Below the pieces are notes generated by a model. The model was not told where the DNA came from. It worked only from the letters and a program-made list of their open reading frames with translations, and did not search any database. This document shows positions 10,858 to 22,224 of a stretch of 64,000 bases of DNA, piece after piece. The position numbers and the translations under genes are program-made. The stretch's first letter is position 1. Every line of letters begins with the position of its first letter. Source of the stretch: Paraphysomonas bandaiensis (lineage: Eukaryota; Chrysophyceae); the NCBI GenBank assembly GCA_965644295.1, contig CBFFRP010000147.1:62001-126000 (forward strand), in the 5' to 3' direction.

Positions 10858-12447
10858 TATATGGGAGAGTAGTATCATTCAAGTGACATGTCACTCCTCT
10901 GGTAAAACAGAGGAACAGTGCACACGTAATCGAACAATGATCCAGTGCAACCAGGGATAGGGAATAATATATTGCAATACTATTGTTAGATAGCGCTCCA
11001 TCAATAGTATTGATGAAGTTTTTAAACCGGTCCTACAATATGTTGCCATATATTAGTATGACTAATCAGTAAGTAAATAACAGAAACAACATTTATGGAA
11101 TATTCGACCAGTCCACCAATCAACAAATTATACAGTATATTGTACAATGTAATGCAATGCAATATACTGTTCCCTATCCCTGAGTGCAACGGCCTCTGAC
11201 ACCGTAAATATTGATTTCTGTTATACGAACAGCGGTGTGACATATGACACTCCGACAACAAGTGAATGCGAGATTTACATTTGCAGAGCTGCCTGTAGTA
11301 TTGTCGCGAGACAGAACTTTTACATTAAAAAACAACGTTGCTAAGCAATAACTTGCATGATTCGTTTAGTATTCAGTATATTAATTATTTATGGAAAATA
11401 TAGACAATCAGCTTGCTACGCTGTAACTTCATCGTGACTGAACCAGCAGTCAGCTCGACTACACGCCTTGCCGTATTTGCACGGTACTCTGTTAAATTGC
11501 GAGTGTGTCTTTTGCTGGCGCTCCTTTTGTCGATACTTTTTCTTCTCACTCGCATGTCCCCCACCCCATTTGCATACTGTCCGTGCCACTTTACCGACCG
11601 GTACTTCTCCACTCTCCTCTTCGCGCCCACGTTTAACCAGTTTTGAGCTCACACCATTGTCTGTTATTTCTAAATCTGCAGCAGGCACGGTAATATCCTC
11701 AGCAACGCATAGGGGACAGCGCATCTTCATTAGTGAAGCTTGATCAGTGGCTTTGTCTACTTTCTTAGTACAACATCCCTCACAGAGAAGCACCGGTACA
11801 CCGCACATACTGCACTTCTTCTTTCCAATATAGCGATCCCATGGTACGCCACAAGCACAACATCTTCCCAGCAGTTCGGCGTTTTCCTCTACTTTATCCT
11901 TCGATTTCTTCTTCTTTTTCTTCTTGGGTTCATCAGGTCGCTTTAGAACCCCACCCACACCCTCTGGACAACCCACCCCGAATGCTTCTCTCTTATCAAA
12001 TACATAGTTCTTTCCCTCCCAAAATCCTCCATCTGGGAACTTCTGCATGTAGCTTTCTATCCCACCTTTGAGTTGGAACACTCCCTCAATAGTGTCACCA
12101 TATTCGTGCTTCAGCAAGGCCGAGGCACGCTCGCATCTGAAATGAAGATTAAAATTCTATACAGAAATAATATCCATAGAAATACGATACAACTATTTAT
12201 ACTTATGGCCGACATATATACGCTATGGGTGGAAGAACTAACCTGACACCACCTGTGCAGTACATTAAAACATTCTTCCCTTTAAGCTGTTCTTTAGTTT
12301 CTTCCTTGTTGATCCACGCTGGGAAGTCTGTGCTTTTCCTCATTTCCGGTATTAGTAAAGAGGCTCCACCAGCCTTTTCTTGTCGACCAAATCTGCCAAT
12401 ATCGCTTTCATATGCATTGCGAACATCTATGACTACAGTGTTGGGCT
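10858..12447. repeat. Tandem duplication, copy 2 (1590 bp)
   Basis: The copy joined to the intact 5' end of trhO. It breaks off inside exon 2 at 12447, where the intact gene continues upstream. On the other side it starts in the 3' flank with the same bases as 9256. Confidence 0.95.
10952..11182. mobile_element. hAT-type MITE (copy in unit 2)
   Basis: The same element and octamer target duplication as at 9350-9580, displaced by exactly 1602 bp. It was therefore copied by the segmental duplication, not by a second insertion. This dates the MITE insertion before the duplication. Confidence 0.92.
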
Positions 12448-12990
12448 CAGCGAGCTTGGAGTGGTACTCCTCAGCGTCCAGATGGACACCTACAGGAACT
12501 ATAAACAATACATATATAATATATATAATAACTACATACCTCCAGGGCCTAGTTGTTCCTCGGCATCTATACCATAGTAGACCAGCTCCTGCACTGGTAA
12601 TACCCTCAAATCTTTGAACGCACGGTCATTGGAGAGACCGTCAATGTATTTGAAGTATGTTTCATTAAAATGAGAATCAAATGTTTTCAGTGCAACTACA
12701 AAACGGTCTATGTTCTCGCGGGGACCTGATATGGTAGCGTTAATTCCTTCACGTGCGATTCTGAGCCTGCCGCCAATATTGCACTCTATTCCACTCTTTT
12801 CAACAAATTTAATGGCATCTGCCTTTCGACTATCGCTCCATAGGGGTGATATGTACTGATAAAACAAAGATATAGTGATAGGATCAGAGGGATCATACGG
12901 AGATACTTTTATTTGAGACGCTGACGGAAACCATCTGCCGAGAGACTTCTTTCTACTGACGCCCTCAGCCATTGATCTGTCTACTTCCAC
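11416..12990 (-). CDS. trhO: TrhO-type rhodanese (tRNA uridine hydroxylase) with C-terminal CCCH finger
   Basis: Relative of bacterial TrhO/YceA and eukaryotic TSTD2, which hydroxylate uridine-34 of tRNAs. Three exons: 12990-12540, 12498-12243 and 12136-11416, 475 residues. The N-terminal half (about residues 30-140) is the acylphosphatase-like UPF0176 domain, with GRLRIAREGINATISG. The rhodanese domain follows (DVRNAYESDIG) with catalytic-loop motif CTGGVRCERASALL; the first cysteine is C231 and the second C237, split by intron 2. Next come the family's cysteine-rich segment (CCACG, CSMCGVPVLLCEGCC, CPLC) and a lysine-rich stretch. Near the C-terminus is an added C-x5-C-x4-C-x3-H zinc finger (CKYGKACSRADCWFSH) of the RNA-binding CCCH type, not usual for TrhO. 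Its 3' exons are duplicated downstream. Confidence 0.88.
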
Positions 12991-13937
12991 TCAACAGCAC
13001 CTTGAAGGGCTAATAAAATAATTCAGTTGCAGTTATGGATCACTGTCCACACACACTTGCGACTGGCAGTGAGTGAGCTGTCCACAGCATATGCCTGTCT
13101 GTCTGTTATGTATGTGATATGCTGTACAGTACCATGTATGCCTGCCTATCTGTACATCAGTACATCAATAATACTGAGGGATACACCAATGGCTGGGTAT
13201 GACTATGCCTACACCTGGAATACTGTATTTTGATAGGAATACCACAGAATACGTTGGACCGGAGATGTCCAACAGCATAGCTATCTTGAGTAGAGTGTGA
13301 TAGATACTCGAACTAGTATTGCAAAGATTGAAGACGAATGACAACCAAACTTACAAACAACAGTTACAGAAACTACCATTGCATAGGAATGTAATGGTAA
13401 GCCTGAGAATTGATACCGCGTCACCTCAAGCTTCAAATGGGACATCTTTCGCCCTATCCATGTGACTGAATTCCGCTTATGAATTTGTGATACAATTCGT
13501 TTGAAGTGGAGTCGGATACTTCGCAGTGGCGAATGAGGATGCTACATGTTGATCGGCGACAGCATGAATATCTACTGTTAATAGGCAAGAAGGGGTATAC
13601 TTCTAGTCTACACAGAATAGAAGATATATTCAAAGAATTTATGCCAACAAATCGCTATAAAAGAAAACACTTCGATATTATATAGCTAAAACTTATTGCT
13701 ATTGAATACATAGAAATTTCTCTATATACATGCACTCAGACTTAGATAGAATAGATCTAATGTCATATTTAGTAATAATACTGGTTATAAGGAATAATTA
13801 TACAGTCAATTACCCTTACATTTGTCAATTACCCTTAAATCAGCAAAGCGCTAATGTTGTATATATACATACAATTGCATCGAACCTTACCTTTTCTACA
13901 GAGTAATATCTAATCTTTATAGCTCTATCGACTACTA
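12991..13937. other. Gene-free stretch upstream of trhO
   Basis: Contains scattered TATG/TGTA runs in the first 200 bp next to the trhO start, and otherwise AT-rich sequence. No supported gene. Confidence 0.55.
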
Positions 13938-14250
13938 TATCGACTTCTGCAGTATGATGCGATGTAGATTATGCAATTGAAGTGAGTTAATTTTGCGCAA
14001 TAGGTGAAATGTAAAATCAACTCATAGGTGTCACGGGTGAAATATAGTTACACAAAGGAAGTGAATTCAGTTACTGATGTGCGACTATATAAGATATAGG
14101 ACTGGTGATCATATGATTAACAGGTGTTTCTGAGAACAGAAGTTCGCCTTATGTTGCATGAATATTGTATATGTTGTGAAGTGTTTAGATTAACAATTAT
14201 AATCTTACGTGTAGAGCAAGATTAACTTCGGTGTAATGTCTAAATTGTAA
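13938..14250 (+). mobile_element. Diverged solo LTR of the Copia family
   Basis: Aligns along its length with the LTRs at 58407-58750 and 63397-63740. Shared blocks include GCAATTGAAGTGAGTTAA, TCAACTCATAGGTGT, AATTCAGTTACTGATGTG and CGTGTAGAGCAA. It is clearly older: there are many substitutions and about 45 bp missing near the 3' end. No internal gag-pol sequence is next to it, so it is probably a solo LTR left by recombination. The exact ends are eroded; no target duplication could be confirmed. Confidence 0.85.
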
Positions 14251-14587
14251 TAGTGTACACACAGAAACAATTTCTAGCTCAAATTACTGCCGATTCTTTC
14301 TTATCATCATCCCAACATAGAATGGCACTTATAAACACAATACCCAACACAAAAATATTTGGCTTGCCAAATTTAGTAGCAACTCTATACACAGTTGTTG
14401 CTATCAACACAATGATCATACCAACTATCTTCTATAACCAAAAATGGATTACCGTGGGCCAATTGGCACAACATGGTAATCATATACCAAGATGTCACGC
14501 TGCAGTTATATGAACTACTGTACATCAATAACAATTTAACTATATAACGCGCAGCAATACTTTTGTCCATAGGGGCGCAATATGCTA
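14251..14587. other. Gene-free spacer 3' of the kinase gene
   Basis: AT-rich; the frames at 14253-14513 (plus) and 14385-14570 (minus) have no recognisable features. Confidence 0.55.
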
Positions 14588-15986
14588 TTAAAAACCGGCG
14601 AAATGGCCAAGGACAAGAGGCCCCTTACCCTTCTTGGGTTTTGAAGGACAATCATGCATTTCAAATGTACCGTAGTCGTCAAAGTGCATCATATCACCTT
14701 CTTCTGCCAATCTGGGCACAAACGGTGGAAGAATCTGCCTATTGGCTACCGCCTCCCAGTCGACATCATTGAAGTAAGGATGAGACTTTATTTGTTTAGG
14801 GTCCACTAACCGTGTTGATAGATCTGCATGCAAAAGACTCGACACTAAGTCCTTCGCAGATGAGTTAAAACTCCTCGGAAATTTGATCTTCCCTTTCAGC
14901 ACTCGCAGGTATATCTCATAAGGAGACTCTGAGAAGTTCTTGCAAAAAGGAGTTACTCCAGTCATAAGTTCGTACAACAGCACCCCTAGCGACCACCAGT
15001 CTACAATACTGGTGTATCCCTGTGTGAACTTTCCGTTGAGCTGCTCCGGTGACAGGTAAGCGGGGGTGCCGACATTGGTCAGACACATGCCGTGTTCGTT
15101 GGGACGTGTCGAGAAACCGAAGTCTACAAGCTTACAATGTCCGTACTCGTCCAGCATAACGTTCTCCGGTTTTAGATCCCTGTGCATTAGAATGATGAGA
15201 AATTGAGTATTTACAGTAGCTAAAGTACAAGAAACAACCTCAAATATACACTACATACGCACTGTACCTGTACACGAACCCGAGACTTTGCACATGCCAC
15301 ACGGCCAAGAAAACCTCGCACAAGTAAAATTTAGCTGTGTTGGGAGGGAAGTACTGCTTCTTCGAGAGCCTCCTGAACAATTCACCTCCAGCCGCAAACT
15401 CAAGTACGAAATGAATGTGATTATCATCCTGGAAGGTCCCAAACAACCGAATACAAAACGGGGAAGTCATAGCACACAGGATCTCTTTTTCATTATTTAC
15501 ATGCCGTTCATCGTTATGTTTTTTAATATAATCTTTTCTTATGCTTTTAATAGCAACCCAAAGGCCAGGGCTACTCCCTGAGAACTTTGCGGCCCGCACT
15601 GTGCCCATCAACCCCTTGCCGATAACTTGCCCGAACGTAAATGTTTTAGCACTCACAAAAGACCGCACGGCCGTTTTCTTTACTAGCCAGGGTATCTTAG
15701 GACTTACTTGAATATTTAAACCAGACGTGGAGAATGATCCGCCGGGATTAACGACACTCTTCGATCTTGTCAACTTCGGTGCGGCCGCGGAGGCATCCTG
15801 CACTAAATATGAAGCACTCCGCTGTCTGTTTTTTAATGGGGCTATCTTGTTGACATCAGATTTAGGTGAGCTTCCCACATCTGATGCAGCTCGAGGGAGT
15901 TTCCCTGTCTGTGTTGCCTGTAGAGGGGCCTGAGATGACAGGCACTTCTTCATCTCATATGTCTCTTTGGATGCTCCTCCACCCAT
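14588..15986 (-). CDS. AGC-family serine/threonine protein kinase (PKA/PKG-like), probably N-myristoylated
   Basis: Two exons: 15986-15268 and 15179-14588, 436 residues. The first about 110 residues are a serine-rich, basic leader. The kinase domain follows: glycine loop VIGKGLMGTVRAAKF, VAIK lysine, catalytic loop YRDLKPENVM (R split by the intron), DFG in VDFGFS, activation segment ending GTPAYLSPEQL (the usual APE is SPE), and DWWSLGVLLYELMTG. The C-terminal extension with FDDYGTFEMHDC resembles an AGC-kinase tail. The order and the PxxF-type tail fit cAMP- or cGMP-dependent kinases, but no cyclic-nucleotide-binding domain is present in this chain. The start MGGGASKE fits the N-myristoylation consensus (Gly2, Ser6), suggesting membrane attachment. 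The phosphodiesterase at 34285 could act in the same signalling, an inference only. Confidence 0.9.
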
Positions 15987-16729
15987 GAAGAAACACTATC
16001 ACTAACTAGACTATGATGAGGATTATAGTGTGGATAGTTAGTTTCACGCAGCACTTAATGGAGTTTCAGTCAAAGGTGATAACTGACATGTGCTGTTTAT
16101 AACATCTCGCCCAGTGCATTATGCTTGTTATACTAGTACGGTACACATGGACACACTCTATGCACACTCTACCATACACACGTACTCCTACACCAGAATT
16201 AAGGTACCTATCTATAGATGCTGCTGTACATTACAGTACACCATTGACCGAATAATTGTGGATGTACTTGCATGTCCACCAATAAAACGCATTTAGAAAT
16301 TCCATTCGCATAATTTTGAGGGCGAGAATACGTCATGTAGGATCTCGACTACAGCTCAAGTTCCGTTGGTCTCAACTTCTGAAATATACAGTATACCATA
16401 GAATACGCCTCTGTATGTTGCCCGAGAACTACCGTTATATTCTCCTACGACGACTCGTAACATTCTGCGGTGTTGTATGTACAGCTACACCTACAGGAAT
16501 ATACTGTACTGTAGTATGTGGACACCGCATGGTATATATGTGTGTATGTATGTATGTATGTGTGGGTGGGTCGGTATGTGACGTAAATGTCAGGTACATA
16601 ATTGTTCACAGAAGGTTCGAAACAGAACACCGCTATTCTAACCTCACTGATCGTGATATCTTCAGTCGGTCATCATTCTTTATCTCTTCATATATCAGGA
16701 TACTCATAGAGACTATCAAGTGACTTATA
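15987..16729. other. Divergent spacer between kinase and coiled-coil gene
   Basis: Carries promoters for both directions by position. Short TATG/TGTG runs occur at about 16535-16565. The frame at 16316-16723 is low-complexity and unsupported. Confidence 0.5.
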
Positions 16730-18166
16730 ATGCTCATCGCTCTCCTCTTCTCCCTCTCATTCGCTCTGTCTCTGGCGGACTCCTCATACTCCTCTTCAGA
16801 TGTATCTGGTGTTGCCACACAGACAGAGGTCAGTCACTGCTCTCTCTTATGTATCTGTATAGTGATATCAGCGCAGGTTATTCACCCTATCGGAGACTCG
16901 TCCTCTCAGTTGACTAATACGGCTTCGTTCTCTGCCTTTGAACACAGTGATATGAGTCAGGGACCCTACAAGCACTTAGATGAGGATGCCAATGATGTTC
17001 ATACCCGCTTATCTGTGGCTCTGCGGGATAGAGATGCCGCGTTGACACAATTAGAAACAATTCAAGCAGAAGCCTTGGAGAACGAGACTATTCTTCGTAA
17101 AGACCTTCATGAACGTACACAGAAAATACGAGAGTTACAAGCTGCTAATAGTGCTCTCATGGAGCGTAATGACGAGCTAGAGAGTAAACTGAAACACGCC
17201 CTTAATGTTAATAAATTGAACAGCCTGGGGGCTGACTCTCGCTGCAGAGACGCCCTAGCTCAGGTAACAGAGTGTGCTGCCAACTTAAAAGAATGCAAGG
17301 CGCAGTGTGAACAGAGAGAGGTGGAAATAAGGTCAGAAGAAGAAGAGAAATGTCAACAACGAATTGACATGGCTGAGGTATGTTATTCTTTGTTTCGTTC
17401 TTCTCTGCTCATGTATTTATCGCAGAGTGCTATTCGTGCTCAACCAGCTGATAAGACATGCCCTGTGTCTTCATGCCAAAAAATATTGCGGGATGCTTAT
17501 ATTACAAGTTTTCGGGAATGGTTTGTTGCGGAAGCCAAACTCTTGTGGTCTGCCGCCAAGACTTGGTCTGTAGGAGTTGCTACAGAACTGCGTTGGGAGT
17601 TGATGCGCATGAAAGAACTTTACGTTGCCACTGTTCTTCCTAGCTTGCGTTCGCTGTATGACTCGTATATACGCCCTACATATGAAAACTCCCTTTTGCC
17701 ATTGTACAAAACTCATATAAGGCCAACCTATGTTAGATTTATGAACACCGAACTTATGCTGAATGCTGTAGCTTATGCCGATCTCGCTGTGCGGAAGTGC
17801 CACTATATTTCGTATCGAGTGTATATCGGTGGATGTGACACATTGGTCTTCTCTATCCGTTTGGTGGGAATGGTCTACGGACGGTTACTCTACAATACCC
17901 AGCTTGCTATGTATCGAGCGGCTGTCAACCTCTCGCTCTTGCCGCTGATCGGAGAGACGCTCACCGCTGACGAATGGGAGCTCGCGCTGTATTCGATACT
18001 GTACGCGGTGATTGTTTCATTTTTGATCAGGTTCAGGCGACAGATGTACTGGGGTATTAAGACTTCGATGTATGTTTCCACTTTGCCTCTGAGAATCATC
18101 GTCCAAGCTGTGATGAGAACTTACCGGTACATCTTTAGGATCCCCATTCGGAGCTCTACCAATTAA
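16730..18166 (+). CDS. Unrecognised secretory-pathway protein with coiled coil and C-terminal membrane segments
   Basis: I do not recognise the family. The frame is open for 478 codons, but two 48-bp segments (16829-16876 and 17378-17425) have perfect intron ends (GTCAGT..GCAG and GTATGT..GCAG). Each encodes a hydrophobic, out-of-character insert, so the mature protein is probably 446 residues from three exons. It starts with a clear signal peptide (MLIALLFSLSFALSLADS). A long charged, heptad-like region follows (about residues 90-200; QLETIQAEALENETILRK and similar) with several cysteines. The C-terminal 200 residues are rich in tyrosine and arginine with repeated IRPTY motifs and at least one membrane segment (LALYSILYAVIVSFLIRF). 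Likely an endomembrane or Golgi protein; function unknown. Confidence 0.75.
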   Translation: MLIALLFSLSFALSLADSSYSSSDVSGVATQTEVSHCSLLCICIVISAQVIHPIGDSSSQLTNTASFSAFEHSDMSQGPYKHLDEDANDVHTRLSVALRDRDAALTQLETIQAEALENETILRKDLHERTQKIRELQAANSALMERNDELESKLKHALNVNKLNSLGADSRCRDALAQVTECAANLKECKAQCEQREVEIRSEEEEKCQQRIDMAEVCYSLFRSSLLMYLSQSAIRAQPADKTCPVSSCQKILRDAYITSFREWFVAEAKLLWSAAKTWSVGVATELRWELMRMKELYVATVLPSLRSLYDSYIRPTYENSLLPLYKTHIRPTYVRFMNTELMLNAVAYADLAVRKCHYISYRVYIGGCDTLVFSIRLVGMVYGRLLYNTQLAMYRAAVNLSLLPLIGETLTADEWELALYSILYAVIVSFLIRFRRQMYWGIKTSMYVSTLPLRIIVQAVMRTYRYIFRIPIRSSTN

Positions 18167-19154
18167 CTAATCCGAAGCGGAAATGTGCATGATGTGGCAC
18201 ATCCGGTCTGTGCCCACTGATGGGAAAGTATTGGTTCTGGTATATATATATATTTATTCGAGATATTCTATTAGTCCTGTGAAATATGCGGCATTTTATT
18301 GAACATTTGTATATGAGTTAGTTATGTGAAATTTACATACATTTGTATCTAGTTATGGGTATATTGCGAATACGATGGTGTATGAAAGTAATTTTATCAA
18401 TATGACGTACGTATCAGCAGAATAGTTTTGCTAAAGTTATACTTATTTTGTACTATGATATGGCATACCACTTAGGATCATTTATGCATATGGTATGTTG
18501 AGTTGCATATGGTATGCTGAGTCCTACCGGTAGTCATATAGATCATAGGATTTTCTTTTGGTTAGGAGTTTTCTGATGTCAATAATTTATCTAATCTCGA
18601 TAATTTGAATGTGTTTCACTCTATTTACGTACTTACTCTATTTATGTATGACCAACATTCAAATAGCATCAAGGAATATGCTAAGTTTTAATAATAAATT
18701 AATTATATGTTATTTATTCTTTTATTTTTCTGAAAATCATCATACCATTTTCAGTTGTCAGCATGTTCTAAATAGTGCTTTTTACCTGAGAAAGAAGCGG
18801 ATGGTCACTGAAACAAATACACAGGGCTATATTTACTTACAAAGGCATACAAATACAAAAATTAACAGACTTCACATATAGACCTAACATAAATCACCCA
18901 TTGAGAACCTTGTCACATTATTCCACCCTAACTTTGACGGATATGACTCCACTACACACTAGCTAAATAAGTAGATGAATTCAATCAATGGGGTTCAGTA
19001 GGAAGAGACGATTAGCATGGAGATTCCCTCCGTCAACAAGCCTGGGCGTACAATCTAGTGTCTACGGGAAGCCTGACGATCTTTGTATCTTTTTAACGTG
19101 TCCGTAGCAAGGCAGTTTGACATAACGACACACCCCCTCCTTTTGAAGGGACAC
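18167..19154. other. Gene-free stretch
   Basis: AT-rich. A short direct repeat (two copies of GCATATGGTATG-TGAGT near 18486-18522) is the only structure noticed. The frame at 18609-18881 is unsupported. Confidence 0.6.
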
Positions 19155-20194
19155 TTAGGCGGTCGGCACTCCTGTAGTAATGTGGTCAGGGAAACAAATT
19201 GGTAGAAACCTGAGCACGGATACCTCAGGTATCATATAGTCTCTTGCGCAGGCTGGGATGCCATCGCAAAATCTTTCACTCGGTTCATACCTGCAAGACA
19301 TCAACAACCTCACGACTAATAGGATCTATAAAGATTCACATACTTGCAGTACTCGGAGGCGTGCTCAGCTATACATTCACGCAGGGGGAGATTATGCTAA
19401 CGAAATAGTATAAATAGCGTCTTCATATGCGCAATATCAATATACCTCATCTGGCTGTAGAGACGAAACAAGAGGAAAAACATCTCCACTATCTCTCATT
19501 TCATCAAATACTTCGAGTACTTTGTACCTCTCAACTTCACTACTGAGCTCTGCTACCCGTCTCTCTAGCACCCGGACACTTTCAGCATCCTTACTAACAC
19601 TATCCCCTTTCAGGACAGACCCCAGCCAAGCCCAGTACCTATGTGCCCGGCTGGTGTAGGTCAACATCCAAATCCAATCGTAGAGAGCATTCGGTATAAG
19701 ATCAGACTCAAATCGAACGGTATTACTCCTATTAAGACCGTTTGGCTGGTAGAAGTTGCCATACCCAAAAAAATAGAGAGAAGGATATCTGTCAACTCCA
19801 AGAGCACTGCATGTATCTAACCACTTAAACGATAAGCACATACGACATCCGTGTATATGTTTCTACCTGCATTCTTTGGAGGCTCCTCACAGTTGAAATA
19901 TCCCACCTGCAGATTGTTCATAGGCGACAGCAGCTCTGCTATAACTTCCCAACTCGGATATAACTGTCTGTGTGGAGGTTAGCGTATGAGATCGTTATGT
20001 ATGAGAGCATGCCTGCAATACTCACACCAAGGAGCATAGAACATGACCGCCATGTCAGAGCTCCAAGTGTGTGTGTGTGACGATATATCGATAGAATCAA
20101 AGTGCTTGACAACTCCGCTACTCACAGTGTTACTGAGGACTCCACAGGGGCTGAGTAGGGATATGAGTGATAGGTAGACTACAATCACTCGCAT
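19155..20194 (-). CDS. Thioredoxin-fold secretory protein (PDI-like)
   Basis: Probably a disulfide-handling protein of the endoplasmic reticulum. Exons by splice signals and frame: 20194-20013, 19967-19867, 19816-19446, 19396-19344 and 19290-19155, 280 residues. It opens with a signal peptide (MRVIVVYLSLISLLSPCGVLS). The redox motif APWCEYCR, with CxxC as in PDI and thioredoxin, continues over intron 1 into QLYPSWEVIAELL. After that come CEEPPKNADTCSALGVDRYPS and YFFGYG, the thioredoxin cis-proline region. The middle has a tryptophan-rich segment and a short coiled coil; the tail has four cysteines. Intron 1 needs a GC donor (AG|GCATGC), since no GT alternative keeps the frame. The last two exons rest on splice signals only. 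There is no KDEL-type end. Confidence 0.75.
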
Positions 20195-22224
20195 TGCAAC
20201 TGAATATCGTTATAGATCCATATAAATAACAAGCACCTGCGAACTATGCATGGAAACCACACCGCCTCTGGACAACATGCATACACACATACTGTATATA
20301 GTGGAGAGCATACTGCTGCTGGACGTACAGAGTACTGTGGAATACCACTACGATCGTACTGCTTGTGACCATATTTGTCGTAGAGCTGTCGACGAATGAG
20401 AAGCCTCGTAATGTACTGGGATTCGCTGTCATGGTTTTGCTTCCTCATACTTCCACTTTGGTATCAATATAAGGCTTTTTAGCAACAAAAAACTAAAAAT
20501 GTTGAAAATCACATGAAAATAGATACAGGTCCGCATGTGGATCATATACAGGAGTATCTATAGCTACATGTACAGCACGCATGCATGTTATGCCTCCCAA
20601 GAAGAGCATTGCTATGTTAATGTATATTAAGAATCCATGGCAATGTCGTAGCAGTATTGAGTCACAGTCACAAGTTTGCTTACTATTCTGAACACTGATA
20701 CTACTGTCGCATATCTTAATGGGCTACAGAGGCGACAGAGATGCCCCCCTATTCAGGCCGTGCTCTAGTATTCTATAGGATCCCACGATAGCGTTCGACT
20801 AATACAAGGACGAACACAGGAGCATCGGTTACGAAAGGTGGGTTACGTTCCGTCATATCGAAATCCGATCTGTGCTATCCTTATATTGACCAAATTCTAG
20901 TGGACACACTAACCACACTCCACACTCAACTAAATTGAAATATAACCTCATAAAGTAATGTAATGATGTTGATCTTAAACGAACTGAACTTTTCTATTTC
21001 AGCCTCTTTCATGCTCTTCCTACCTTATACAAATGATGTGGTCCTATAGTATTCATAATAAGAAACTTTATTACGTTAGCACCTGTAGCAAGTAAATCAG
21101 TCACCAATCTATCTTTTCTCAGTACCTTTTCATTCTGTTTGTCACTCTCAGAGCTGGGGTGTGGTTGCTATGTAAGTATTCAAATACAATGTAACTTCTG
21201 GTACAACACCTTGTCTCGGACATAAATGCGCCTGAAAACTGCCGATAATCAATTTGTAACAAGTAGCAGTCTTTAATAATTCGTACAATTTACAATGGTA
21301 AATTGTAAATTGTACGAATGGTGCTCCTATCCATAGCAACAAGTATAGCTGTATAATTCTATGTTACCTACTGTCCTACTGTTTTTCATTTTGAAAGTCA
21401 ACTTCACTCTCCAGATGAATGGCCATTTTCTCTTGTATAGTAGTGAAGAGAGATGGAAAATTCTAAAACGGTCCTTATACTCAACTGGAAATATATGGGA
21501 GATGTACTTCTTCACAGCTTCCCGCCAAAGAAATGCAAAGAGAATGTCACAAACTTGATTTATGACCTTGAGAGGCGAGTCGACTTATTTCTGCCTAAGA
21601 GACCGTCACGTTAATACTCCAAATATATCATCTGCATCATCAAACACCGATCAATTTAACTTTTCTTGTTCTATATCGTATAGAGATCTGGAGCCCTCCT
21701 TGCTCCTTTATTATATAGATATAATTACATAAACACTTCACTGGCTCCTATTGCTATAATATGTGTGAAGTAAGTATTAGTATTCACTTGTGATGATTGA
21801 AGAATATAAAAATCGTTCTGATATCTTACAATTGAAGCTCTTTCTGAGCTGCATAAATTTATTTGTAATTGAACTATATGGCTAGGCCTGAAATGTAAAT
21901 GAACTGGATGGGTTCTAGGATATGTATGTGCTGTTTGTTGCGTTTAATGTTAGATTCGTTTCGTGTATGTTATTTGGGTTGGTAATGACAGACATAGAAG
22001 AGTGTGACATGAATTACGTGAAAACAGAAAGGTGACTCCTTCTAATTCTATTCGTTCAGTAGAAGTTATTATTTGTTTACAAAATTAAATATCTAACAAT
22101 GATACAGGATTAGAACTAGTATGCTGATAATGTGCATATTTAATTTATGCATGGTTTACTTCTTAATTGTGTTGCCTACAACAACACTGTTTACAGTCTG
22201 ATTCTATAGACATAGTATATATTG
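20195..22224. other. Gene-poor stretch
   Basis: About 2 kb without a supported gene. The frames on either strand here are short and featureless. The one notable structure is a perfect hairpin at 21279-21319. Confidence 0.6.
21279..21319. repeat. Perfect 18-bp inverted repeat (hairpin)
   Basis: Arms ATTCGTACAATTTACAAT and its exact reverse complement are separated by 5 bases (GGTAA). It is not followed by a T run and is not near a known gene end, so the role is unknown. It may be the core of a small foldback element. Confidence 0.9.

Noticed and set aside
9256-12447. Tandem duplication as an assembly artefact
   Set aside because: The inverted, templated 12-base filler at the joint is not expected from misassembly; long reads would still settle it.
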